From positions 11,524-75,523 of the forward strand of contig JAAVBZ010000029.1 of NCBI GenBank assembly GCA_014803415.1: a stretch of 64,000 nt of DNA, read 5' to 3'. This document shows positions 8,805 through 16,672 of the stretch, piece after piece. Each line of letters begins with the position of its first letter. Within the stretch, counting starts at the first letter, position 1. The translations under genes and the position numbers were made by a program. The notes below the pieces were generated by a model. That model worked only from the letters and a program-made list of their open reading frames with translations. It was not told where the DNA came from and did no database searches. The stretch is from Lachnospiraceae bacterium. GTDB lineage: Bacteria > Bacillota > Clostridia > Lachnospirales > Lachnospiraceae.

Positions 8805-9638
8805 ATGGAAAAAAAATATACGTGGAAAACAGCGGTATGCGATGTAGTAATGGTTTTGCTTGCACTTCTCTTTCTTTATCCGATCATACTGATAGCAATG
8901 AATTCAGTTAAGGAAGGAAGTTCAATTGTAAGCACACTCACATCATTGCCAAAGGAATTACATATTCAAAATTATATTGAAGCATACACAAAACTGGATT
9001 ATGGAAAGGCTTTGTTCCGGTCTGTATTGATTGCTGGGTTTACTGTTGTTGGTGTTGTATTTTTCAGTTCGATGGCTGCGTATAAACTCGTAAGGTGCGC
9101 CTCATGGAAAAGCAGCAAAATCATTATGGCGCTTTTGCTTTCCTCTGCAGTTATTCCAATTCAGGTGTTGATGATACCATTGGTTATTACAGCCAGACAG
9201 TTATCTTTAATTAATACGCTGCATGGAATGATGATGATATATATTGGGGGAAGCATGGCCATGGCCATCTTTTTATACATAGGTTTTGTAGGAAGTATTC
9301 CGTTAGAGCTTGAAGAAGCAGGAATTGTTGACGGGGCAGGGCCATTTAGGATCTTTTTTAGTATTGTTTTTCCGCTGCTAAAGCCAATGACGGCAACAGT
9401 TACTATCATGGTTGGAATGGGTACATTTAATGATTTTATGATGCAGAAACTTATTCTATTAAAAAATGACCTGGGAACTCTTCAGGTTGCAATGCAAAAG
9501 TTTTATGACGCTTATCAGACAGATTGGGCAGGAGTAATGGCGGGGCTGGTATTGTCAATGCTGCCGATGATTGTTTTCTTCCTGTTTTTCCAAAAGCAGA
9601 TTATGAGCGGAATGTTAAGCGGTGCTGTGAAAGGATGA
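8805..9638 (+). CDS. Sugar ABC importer permease, MalG type
   Basis: A 277-residue inner-membrane protein with six helices and the EAA loop E-E-A-G-I-V-D-G-A-G-P-F-R. The C-terminus S-G-A-V-K-G is typical of MalG/LacG-type permeases. The ATG at 8805 follows the upstream TAA by one base, with GGAAGG in the end of the previous gene as ribosome binding site. An in-frame GTG/ATG upstream at 8787 would overlap the previous gene and is less likely. It forms the membrane channel with the preceding permease. Confidence 0.9.
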   Translation: MEKKYTWKTAVCDVVMVLLALLFLYPIILIAMNSVKEGSSIVSTLTSLPKELHIQNYIEAYTKLDYGKALFRSVLIAGFTVVGVVFFSSMAAYKLVRCASWKSSKIIMALLLSSAVIPIQVLMIPLVITARQLSLINTLHGMMMIYIGGSMAMAIFLYIGFVGSIPLELEEAGIVDGAGPFRIFFSIVFPLLKPMTATVTIMVGMGTFNDFMMQKLILLKNDLGTLQVAMQKFYDAYQTDWAGVMAGLVLSMLPMIVFFLFFQKQIMSGMLSGAVKG

Positions 9639-9641
9639 TAT

Positions 9642-10493
9642 ATGAAGTGGAACGATTATGTCGTTGAACATATTGATGTTGGAACATGGCTGATCAAGGA
9701 TCAGATAGGATCATATCTCTACTTATTGGAGGGACGGGAAAAATGTCTGTTGTTTGATACCGGACTGGGAATTCTGCCTGTCCGGCCGGTCATAGAAAGA
9801 ATCTGCAGCAAACCGGTCGTTGTTATTAATTCTCACAGTCATGGCGATCATGTGGGATGTAATTATGAATTTGACAATATATATATTCATTATGCGGATT
9901 ATGAGAGTCTGGTTGGAGAACCATACGTGCCGGACAGCCGCACAATGGCTCTCGAAGTGGCAGAAACGGCTTTGGGCAGAAAATTGACAGAGATGGAAAA
10001 ACAAGGATTTATGAATGAAGAGGAACGACAGAAAAAGCAAACAGTTAACAAGTTGCAGGGAAAAGAAATATTTGAACTGGGAAACCGCCAGGTGGAAGTA
10101 ATACCTTGTCCGGGGCATACGAAGGGGAGTATTATGCTGCTTGATAAAAGTCACCGGTTGTTGTTTACGGCGGATTCCTGCTGCTCAACATATGGGGTTC
10201 TATTGATGTATCCGGGGGCTACGTCTGTTGAAGAGTACTACGATGCTCTGCAGAAAATCTGGAAAAGAAGAGATGATTATGACCGACTGTACCCCGGTCA
10301 TCATATTTATCCGTTGGAAATGAAATATCTTGAAGATTTTATTTCGTGCTGCCGCAATGTTATTGAGGGGCAGGCAGAGTACATAGTAAATGAAGAATAC
10401 CAGGGCTGTATTTTTGTAACATATCAAAATGCCAAACTGGCTCTTCCGGAAAGCTGTATAGAGAAATACCAATTACAAAGGGGGACGGTTTAA
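9642..10493 (+). CDS. Metallo-beta-lactamase-fold hydrolase
   Basis: A 283-residue cytosolic protein with the complete metal-binding set of the superfamily: H65-S-H67-G-D69-H70, H159 in C-P-G-H-T-K-G, D178 in F-T-A-D-S, and H220 in Y-P-G-H-H. It should therefore bind two metals and hydrolyse an ester, thioester, lactone or phosphodiester bond. It starts 3 nt after the permease stop and is followed by three esterases without gaps, which suggests it acts on an ester or lactone released from the imported compound. The exact substrate is not predictable. Confidence 0.88.
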   Translation: MKWNDYVVEHIDVGTWLIKDQIGSYLYLLEGREKCLLFDTGLGILPVRPVIERICSKPVVVINSHSHGDHVGCNYEFDNIYIHYADYESLVGEPYVPDSRTMALEVAETALGRKLTEMEKQGFMNEEERQKKQTVNKLQGKEIFELGNRQVEVIPCPGHTKGSIMLLDKSHRLLFTADSCCSTYGVLLMYPGATSVEEYYDALQKIWKRRDDYDRLYPGHHIYPLEMKYLEDFISCCRNVIEGQAEYIVNEEYQGCIFVTYQNAKLALPESCIEKYQLQRGTV

Positions 10494-11390
10494 ATGCAAT
10501 TAGATCGATTAAATCCGGAGTGGATTGATACTTCGGCAGTAATATTGCAGTGTAAGACAGATTTTATCACACGCAAATATGAAAATATATCTTATGGAGA
10601 GGAAAAATTACAGGAATTAGATATTTATCTTCCGGAGGAAGAGAAGGAAAGCTATCCGGTCATATTTAATATCCATGGCGGCGGATTTCGTTATTGCGAT
10701 AAGCACGACTTTCATTTGTATCCTTCCCTCTACGGCTTACAGAGAGGATATGCGGTCGTTGCAGTAAATTATCGGCTTGCACCGAAAGCACGTTATCTTG
10801 AGCAGTTAAGCGATATTTATTTGGCTTTACAGTGGTTAGGAAAAAATTATAAAGAGTATCATTTAGATATCAGGCGTGTGTTTTTGTGGGGCACCAGCGC
10901 AGGAGGAAATTTAGCGTTAATGGCTGGGTGCTGCGCAAACCCTGGTAATGTAAAAGCTGAATATAATGTTTCTATTTTAGGTATTGCAGCGTTTTGCCCG
11001 GTAGTTGATTTGTTGAAATTACATGGATATGGGAGCATTGGGGAAAAAGAGAATATTAAAAAAATGATTAATTCAATGAAAAAAGATGCCTTTGGAACCA
11101 GAAAGCGAAAGACATGCAGGATGAGCAATGTGCAAAACTATATGGCATATAAAATGAAGCCGTTGTTTTTAATGTATGGCGGAAGAGATTCTCTGATTCC
11201 AGCATCAGAAATGCAAAAATTTTATAAGCGGGCTCAAAAGCAATTGCCCCAGGGGCATTGCGAAAAATTGTGTATGGAAGAAGCGGAGCATGCCGGAGCA
11301 GATGTGGATTATTTTCTGGAGAGTAATTTAGAGCCTGTGTTTCAGTTTTTTGAAAGAATGCAGAAGGAGCATAAGGATAATGGAAAATAA
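10494..11390 (+). CDS. HSL-type alpha/beta hydrolase (carbohydrate or acyl esterase)
   Basis: A 298-residue esterase of the hormone-sensitive-lipase group. The oxyanion-hole motif H-G-G-G is at residues 61-64 and the nucleophile S135 is in G-T-S-A-G-G. The Asp is in G-G-R-D-S-L-I-P and the His in E-A-E-H-A-G. There is no signal peptide, so it is cytosolic. The ATG abuts the stop of the preceding gene and a GGGGGA site lies 8 nt upstream, indicating translational coupling. It probably removes acyl groups from the imported substrate. Confidence 0.88.
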   Translation: MQLDRLNPEWIDTSAVILQCKTDFITRKYENISYGEEKLQELDIYLPEEEKESYPVIFNIHGGGFRYCDKHDFHLYPSLYGLQRGYAVVAVNYRLAPKARYLEQLSDIYLALQWLGKNYKEYHLDIRRVFLWGTSAGGNLALMAGCCANPGNVKAEYNVSILGIAAFCPVVDLLKLHGYGSIGEKENIKKMINSMKKDAFGTRKRKTCRMSNVQNYMAYKMKPLFLMYGGRDSLIPASEMQKFYKRAQKQLPQGHCEKLCMEEAEHAGADVDYFLESNLEPVFQFFERMQKEHKDNGK

Positions 11391-12510
11391 AGATAATGCT
11401 GTATATACGGAGCAGGCGATTGCCTATGACAAAATTATGCCGGCCAGTTATTTCAAAGAGTTTGGGGACAATCCGGAGCATATGGAACGTATTCCCTATG
11501 GCGCTGAATTTTTAGAAAAAGGGTATGTACGATATACTGTTTTTGCACCGGAAGCTAAGGAGGTGCTAATCTGCAAGAGAGATGAAATATATCCGCTCCA
11601 TAAAAACGAAAAAGGCATGTGGACAGCAGAACTTTTTTTAGGGTATGGTTATCAGCATATTAATATTATGATCGACGGAAATGAAGTGATCTATCCGCTT
11701 TTACCGATCGGATACGGATTTTCGCGTCCTATTAATTATATTGATGTACCGGAGCAAGAGAATGTTTTTTTTGAAATCTGTCAGGTACCTCATGGCAGTG
11801 TGTGCAGTGAATGGGTATACTCATCGAATACAGGCAAATATGAGCATGTAAATGTGTATCTTCCACCAGATTATTATCAAAGCAAGGAAGCTTATCCGGT
11901 ACTTTATCTGCAGCATGGACATGGAGAGAATGAAAATTGCTGGATATATCAGGGGAAGGTGAACTTCATTTTTGATAATTTGATTGCGCAGGGAAAAGCG
12001 GTTCCGGCTATCATTGTAATGTGTAATGGAATGATACAGACGGAAGGAGAAGATGGCCGTTTCATTGATGAGACGATGCTAGAAAGAATGCTGATCGAGG
12101 ACATTATTCCTTATATTGATGGAAAATATCGAACGAAAGCGGTTAAAGAATATCGGGCAATGGCTGGTTTGTCTATGGGAAGTATGCAGACTTCTATGAT
12201 CACCATGAAGCATCAGGATCAATTTGCATATGCAGGACTGTTTTCCGGATTTATGCAGGATCTGATGAGAAATAACAACAGTCATCTTTGTGAAGAATAT
12301 TTATCAACTTACAATGAAAACATGAAGTTATTTTTCCGCGCTATGGGAAAGGATGATGAATTCATAGGCACATTTTTGGAAGATGATGAAATATGTAAAA
12401 GGAATCAGATTCAATGTGTCCGCAGACTTTATGAGGGAGAGCATGAATGGAATGTATGGCGCCATTGTATTTATGATTTCCTGCAGATGTTATTTTTACA
12501 GGAGGGATAG
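11380..12510 (+). CDS. CE1-type esterase with N-terminal CBM48-like domain
   Basis: A 376-residue protein that overlaps the previous gene by 11 nt. Residues about 45-125 (from Y-V-R-Y-T-V-F-A-P-E-A) look like an early-set/CBM48-like domain. The catalytic domain follows, with Y-L-Q-H-G-H-G-E and the nucleophile elbow A-G-L-S-M-G-S, ending with H-E-W-N-V-W-R as the His region. This architecture is that of feruloyl or acetyl-xylan esterases (XynZ-like, PF00756). It has no signal peptide, so it acts on an imported ester. An in-frame start at 11350 is possible, but the ATG at 11380 has an AAGGA-type site close by. Confidence 0.85.
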   Translation: MENKDNAVYTEQAIAYDKIMPASYFKEFGDNPEHMERIPYGAEFLEKGYVRYTVFAPEAKEVLICKRDEIYPLHKNEKGMWTAELFLGYGYQHINIMIDGNEVIYPLLPIGYGFSRPINYIDVPEQENVFFEICQVPHGSVCSEWVYSSNTGKYEHVNVYLPPDYYQSKEAYPVLYLQHGHGENENCWIYQGKVNFIFDNLIAQGKAVPAIIVMCNGMIQTEGEDGRFIDETMLERMLIEDIIPYIDGKYRTKAVKEYRAMAGLSMGSMQTSMITMKHQDQFAYAGLFSGFMQDLMRNNNSHLCEEYLSTYNENMKLFFRAMGKDDEFIGTFLEDDEICKRNQIQCVRRLYEGEHEWNVWRHCIYDFLQMLFLQEG

Positions 12511-12512
12511 TT

Positions 12513-13313
12513 ATGGCATTGGCAGAAGTGTCTTTCTTTTCACAGGCACTGCGGCATAATGTGAAGATTCAAGCGTACATACCAACTGACCGGAATATGT
12601 TTTTACAGCAGGAATCGTCATATTCTTGTGATAAAGCGAAAACTTTGTATTTATTACATGGCATTGGCGGAGATTGTAACGATTATATTACTTATTCTAA
12701 TATCATCTGGCTGGCTTTAAATTATAATCTAGCGATAATCTTCCCCTCAGGAGATGTTTCATTCTATTTAGAAGATGAAGAAAAAGAGATGGATTACAGC
12801 AGGTTTATCGGCTCAGAATTAGTGTCGTTTACCAGAGCGATGTTTCCGTTATCCCAAAGGAAAGAGGATACCTTTATCGGCGGTTTATCTATGGGAGGAT
12901 ACGGGGCGGTTATTAATGGACTCAGATTTTCGGATGTGTTTTCAAAAATTATCAGTATGTCAGGAGCTTTTTTGACATTTGATATTGCAGATACAGGGAG
13001 CTATCCGGATGACCCGCTATTTTCAACGCGGTATAGGCATAGCCTATTTGGATCCCCGAATGAATTGAGAAATTCTAAAAAAGAGCCGCGTCATTGTATA
13101 GAGATGTTAGGCAGTGAGGGGAAGGCGATACCACAGCTGTATTTGACATGTGGCAAAGATGATTTTTTGATAAAAGAAAACAGGATATTTCATGAGTATC
13201 TTTTATCATCAGATATAAAACATACTTATATTGAAAATGAAGGAATGCATAATTGGGATTATTGGAACAGGCAGCTTGAGCCAGCCATAAAATGGCTCCT
13301 TTCTGATGTGTAA
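12513..13313 (+). CDS. Putative esterase, PF00756 family
   Basis: A 266-residue single-domain esterase related to S-formylglutathione hydrolase and small CE1 enzymes. It shows Y-L-L-H-G-I-G-G-D as oxyanion region, the nucleophile elbow G-G-L-S-M-G-G-Y-G, and a C-terminal H-N-W-D-Y-W that supplies the His. No export signal is visible. It lies 2 nt after the previous esterase, the third alpha/beta hydrolase in a row, with GGAGGG overlapping the end of that gene. Three different esterases side by side suggest a substrate with several acyl groups or positions. Confidence 0.87.
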   Translation: MALAEVSFFSQALRHNVKIQAYIPTDRNMFLQQESSYSCDKAKTLYLLHGIGGDCNDYITYSNIIWLALNYNLAIIFPSGDVSFYLEDEEKEMDYSRFIGSELVSFTRAMFPLSQRKEDTFIGGLSMGGYGAVINGLRFSDVFSKIISMSGAFLTFDIADTGSYPDDPLFSTRYRHSLFGSPNELRNSKKEPRHCIEMLGSEGKAIPQLYLTCGKDDFLIKENRIFHEYLLSSDIKHTYIENEGMHNWDYWNRQLEPAIKWLLSDV

Positions 13314-13355
13314 ATAATCTTTGAAGGTGCATAGAATAAGGGAATAGGTAAAAAT

Positions 13356-15644
13356 ATGGATCAATTTATTTATCAGAAAGAAGATTTTTCTTTAGATCAG
13401 AAGGAGTTGATATTAGAAGAAACTATCTTTCATAATGCAAATGGTTATCTTGGTGTAAGAGCGAATTTTGAGGAAGGTTATCCTGATACATATAAAACAA
13501 TCCGAGGTACTTATATAAATGGCGTTTATGATTTTACGCCTATGAATCAGGCAGAAAAACTGCATGGACTGATTGAAGAAAAACAGACTATATTGAATGT
13601 TGCAGATACACAGGAAATTCTCCTCTATATAGAAGGGCAGCGGTTTAGTATGTTTGAAGGAACGGTGCTTGGTAGTAACCGTATCCTGGACATGAAAAAA
13701 GGAATCACGATCCGTAACATTATATGGGAAAGTGATAAAGGCCATCGGATAGAAATTAAAATTACCAGAATGGCATCTTTCGTATTCCAGCATTTGTTTT
13801 TGATAAATTATGAGATGAGACCGTTAAATTTCGATGGTGAGATAGAAATCGTTTCTGCTCATAAAGGTAAAGTGTCGAACTTTTTTGACCCTTCTGATCC
13901 GCGTGTTGCCGGAGAGACTTTTGAATATTTACACTTATCTGACGTAAAGGTGGAAGACGATATTTCCATTATGACGGCAGAGACATCTAAAAGTGGTATT
14001 CAGATATGTTCTCTGGTAAAAAATCAGTTGGAAAGTACTGTGGGAAGATTTGTCCAAAAGGAAACGGAAGTTACTCAGACATTTACCGTAAGAGCGCAAA
14101 AAGGAAAAAAAATTTCATTTTATAAATATACTGTACTTGGTGATTCCATCCGGAGTGCAGATGTGCAAAAAGAAATGAAGCAATACCTAAAGGATGTAGT
14201 AAGTAGACCTGTTTTTGAGCTTTATGAGCGGCAAGAGGTGTATCTTAAAGATTTCTGGAATAATTCCGCACTGGAAGTTGAAGGAGATGAAGACTTGCAA
14301 AAGGCTGTTTATTACAATCAATATCAACTCCTTTCATCGGTTTCAAAAGACGCCTATGGAAATATTGCGGCAAAGGGACTCAGCGGAGAAGGATACGAGG
14401 GACATTATTTTTGGGATACAGAGATGTATTTGCAGCCCTTTTTTGTTCTGAATGAACGGGAGATATCAAAAAATCTGATTCGATTTCGCTATAGAACTTT
14501 AGAATTTGCCAAAGATAACGCAAGAGAACTGGGACATAGCCAGGGGGCGCTATATCCATGGCGAACAATTATGGGCAAAGAATGTTCCGGTTATTTCCCT
14601 TCGGGAACCGCTGCATACCACATTAATGGTGATGTTGCCTATAGCGTGGTGGCTTATTATCTTGCAACAAAAGATCTGGAATTTATGAAGGAATGTGGAG
14701 CAGAAATTTTGCTGGAAACAGCCAGACTTTGGATGGATGCAGGAAATTATTATCAGGGGAAATTTCATATTAATGAAGTTACCGGACCGGATGAGTATAC
14801 CTGTATGGTAAATAATAATTATTATACAAATCTTCTGGCCCAGTATAATTTGCGCTGGGCGGCCAAAATGGTGAGAATACTGAGCACGGCGGAAACTGGT
14901 GAACAGTGGTGTGCAAAAATGCATATCACAGAGGAGGAATGCAGATCATTTGAGGAGGCAGCCGACAATATGATGCTGCCCTATGATGAAGAAACCGGGA
15001 TTAATCCACAGGATGATTCTTTTATGCAGAAGAAGCGGTGGGATTTAGAAAAGACGCCGTCAGAAATGTTTCCATTATTGATGAATTGCCATCCGCTGAA
15101 TTTATATCGTTATCAAATATGTAAGCAGGCAGATACCGTGATGGCTCATTTCATTTTGGAAGATGCTCAGGATATTGATACGATCCGGAGGTCGTATGAC
15201 TATTACGAAAAAATTACAACACATGATTCTTCTCTGTCAACTTGTATATTCAGTATTATGGCAGCGAGACTTGGAATGACGCAAAAGGCGTATGACTATT
15301 TTGGAGAATCGGCAAAACTGGATTTGTTTAATACACACAAAAATACAAAAGATGGGATTCATACTGCTAATATGGGTGGTACCTACATGGCAATTGTGTA
15401 TGGATTTGGTGGGTTTCGGTTAAAAGAGGAAGGAATTTCTTTCAGGCCGGTTATGCCTAAGGCCTGGAATGGTTATTCTTTTAAAATTTTGTTTGAAGAC
15501 AGCAAAATTCTTGTCCGGGTAGATAAAAAACAGTGTGAGTTCATTTTGGAAAATGGAAGCGGGAAGGAAATATCTGTTTATGATGAAAAATATTTCCTCG
15601 TACGGAATTTAGCAGTATCATTAAAAGAGAACAATGCAGAATGA
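13356..15644 (+). CDS. GH65 family glycoside phosphorylase/hydrolase
   Basis: A 762-residue cytosolic enzyme. An N-terminal beta-sandwich (residues about 1-270) leads into an (alpha/alpha)6 barrel. Family landmarks are F-W-D-T-E-M-Y and H-I-N-E-V-T-G-P-D-E-Y with E480 as the general acid. H-T-A-N-M-G-G matches the phosphate-binding segment of GH65 phosphorylases. Members cleave maltose, kojibiose, nigerose, trehalose or glucosyl-rhamnose, releasing beta-glucose 1-phosphate; specificity cannot be read from the sequence. No beta-phosphoglucomutase gene accompanies it. It is the last gene of the kinase-importer-esterase locus. Confidence 0.9.
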   Translation: MDQFIYQKEDFSLDQKELILEETIFHNANGYLGVRANFEEGYPDTYKTIRGTYINGVYDFTPMNQAEKLHGLIEEKQTILNVADTQEILLYIEGQRFSMFEGTVLGSNRILDMKKGITIRNIIWESDKGHRIEIKITRMASFVFQHLFLINYEMRPLNFDGEIEIVSAHKGKVSNFFDPSDPRVAGETFEYLHLSDVKVEDDISIMTAETSKSGIQICSLVKNQLESTVGRFVQKETEVTQTFTVRAQKGKKISFYKYTVLGDSIRSADVQKEMKQYLKDVVSRPVFELYERQEVYLKDFWNNSALEVEGDEDLQKAVYYNQYQLLSSVSKDAYGNIAAKGLSGEGYEGHYFWDTEMYLQPFFVLNEREISKNLIRFRYRTLEFAKDNARELGHSQGALYPWRTIMGKECSGYFPSGTAAYHINGDVAYSVVAYYLATKDLEFMKECGAEILLETARLWMDAGNYYQGKFHINEVTGPDEYTCMVNNNYYTNLLAQYNLRWAAKMVRILSTAETGEQWCAKMHITEEECRSFEEAADNMMLPYDEETGINPQDDSFMQKKRWDLEKTPSEMFPLLMNCHPLNLYRYQICKQADTVMAHFILEDAQDIDTIRRSYDYYEKITTHDSSLSTCIFSIMAARLGMTQKAYDYFGESAKLDLFNTHKNTKDGIHTANMGGTYMAIVYGFGGFRLKEEGISFRPVMPKAWNGYSFKILFEDSKILVRVDKKQCEFILENGSGKEISVYDEKYFLVRNLAVSLKENNAE

Positions 15645-15872
15645 AATATACGGCGGTATTCAGGTTTAATAATGAGGAAAAAACAGGGACTGGTGATGAA
15701 AAGAACGTTTTATTTCCATCCTTTTCCGTGTAAGTAAGTTTTATCTCTTTTCCATTTCCAATCAAGTTAAAATAGTACCCAAAACTTGTCACGATCTTTT
15801 CCCATTCATAGAAGCAGTCACCTGGTTCGTTGCTCGCGGGAATAAAAAAATCTTGACTTTCAGAAAAATTTT
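15640..15872 (-). pseudogene. Possible gene remnant, no recognised family
   Basis: The reverse strand between the GH65 stop and the next promoter is open and has protein-like composition (for example Y-E-W-E-K-I-V-T-S-F-G-Y-Y and G-K-E-I-K-L-T-Y-T-E-K-D-G). There is no plausible start codon with a ribosome binding site, and the frame runs into the end of the GH65 gene. It could be the tail of a decayed gene or a chance open frame. Nothing else is recognisable between the GH65 stop and the promoter at 15853. Confidence 0.25.
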
Positions 15873-15880
15873 GTGATATT
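15853..15880 (+). promoter_or_regulatory. Candidate promoter upstream of the DUF2798 leader
   Basis: TTGACT (15853-15858), 16-nt spacer, GATATT (15875-15880). The -10 region TGTGATATTCTTTC also occurs at 6541-6554 before the sugar-binding lipoprotein gene, so the two may share promoter character. Confidence 0.5.
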
Positions 15881-15905
15881 CTTTCTGAGGTAAAGCAAAA
15901 TGATG

Positions 15906-15999
15906 ACACATGTTGTGCTATGCACGTAAATCTGCTCACGGAACATTTGCAGATGGATGTGCTTATTGGCACAACAGGTGTATTTTTTTGCGCAAAAAA
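15906..15999 (+). promoter_or_regulatory. Structured leader RNA with terminator-like stem before DUF2798 gene
   Basis: An outer stem pairs ACACATGTTGTGC (15906-15918) with GCACAACAGGTGT (15969-15981), 12 of 13 positions, followed by A and seven T. Inside are GCAC/GTGC (15922-15925 with 15959-15962) and ATCTGC/GCAGAT (15930-15935 with 15949-15954). The T-run also sits in a second palindrome, TTTTTTGCGCAAAAAA (15984-15999), directly before the GGAGG site of the DUF2798 gene. This looks like a multi-stem leader ending in an intrinsic terminator. It matches no riboswitch class I recognise, and no T-box sequence is present. Confidence 0.55.
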
Positions 16000-16012
16000 G
16001 GAGGAAAAAGAA

Positions 16013-16558
16013 ATGCCACAAAATCAATTTCAAAGAGTAGTATTTGCGTTTATCACAGTAGTGATCACTGTACATGCCTATGTTTTTTACAGTTTATATG
16101 TAATAAACGGAAATGTACTGATGCAGATCAACGGAACAAACAGTGTCATTGAGGCACTGAATAAGCAGGGCGGAGTGAATATGCTGGGTACATATTTGCC
16201 GATATGGGCTTGCATACTGATTGAATTCTGCCTGGCGTTTGCACTTGAGAACATTATGGGAAGTCCCTTGTCATTTAAGCTGGCATGCAAGGTATTTGAC
16301 CCGTCCCAAAATCATCCGATGATGTTTGAGACAGCTATCATTTGCGCAACTGTGGGGCTTATGTGCCCGGCCATGAGTTTTATAGCGGCATGGCTGTATT
16401 ATCCGTATTATGCAGGCTTTAATATTTTTACACTGCTTGCTAACTGGCTGAAGCTGGTATGCCTGAATTTTCCGTTTGCATATTTTACACAGCTGTTCTT
16501 TATCCAGCCTGCTGTTCGCACGATCTTTAAAGCATTGTTCCGCAATCAACCGTCTTAA
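16013..16558 (+). CDS. DUF2798-like membrane protein
   Basis: A 181-residue protein with about four membrane helices (roughly 8-28, 58-78, 103-125, 130-160). The N-terminal pattern M-P-Q-N-Q-F-Q-R-V-V-F-A-F-I-T-V is that of DUF2798 proteins, whose function is unknown. The frame opens upstream at 15920, but the ATG at 16013 follows AGGAGG by 8 nt. It is apparently monocistronic and sits behind a structured leader with a terminator-like stem, so its expression may be controlled by attenuation. It has no evident link to neighbouring glycan genes. Confidence 0.75.
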   Translation: MPQNQFQRVVFAFITVVITVHAYVFYSLYVINGNVLMQINGTNSVIEALNKQGGVNMLGTYLPIWACILIEFCLAFALENIMGSPLSFKLACKVFDPSQNHPMMFETAIICATVGLMCPAMSFIAAWLYYPYYAGFNIFTLLANWLKLVCLNFPFAYFTQLFFIQPAVRTIFKALFRNQPS

Positions 16559-16618
16559 AGTAAAAAATTACTATGATGATTTCATAAGATAATATATATG
16601 ATTAATGACCGGAAAACC

Positions 16619-16647
16619 TTTCAATAAGTGATAAGTTTTGCTATAAT
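16619..16647 (+). promoter_or_regulatory. Promoter of the secreted GH3 gene
   Basis: TTTCAA (16619-16624), 17-nt spacer, TATAAT (16642-16647), 26 nt before the GH3 ATG. Confidence 0.5.
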
Positions 16648-16672
16648 ACTGTTAAGGGATGGTGATTAATTT

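Noticed and set aside
15906-15999. T-box or known riboswitch
   Set aside because: No T-box sequence or recognisable aptamer core is present; only the stems and terminator can be supported.
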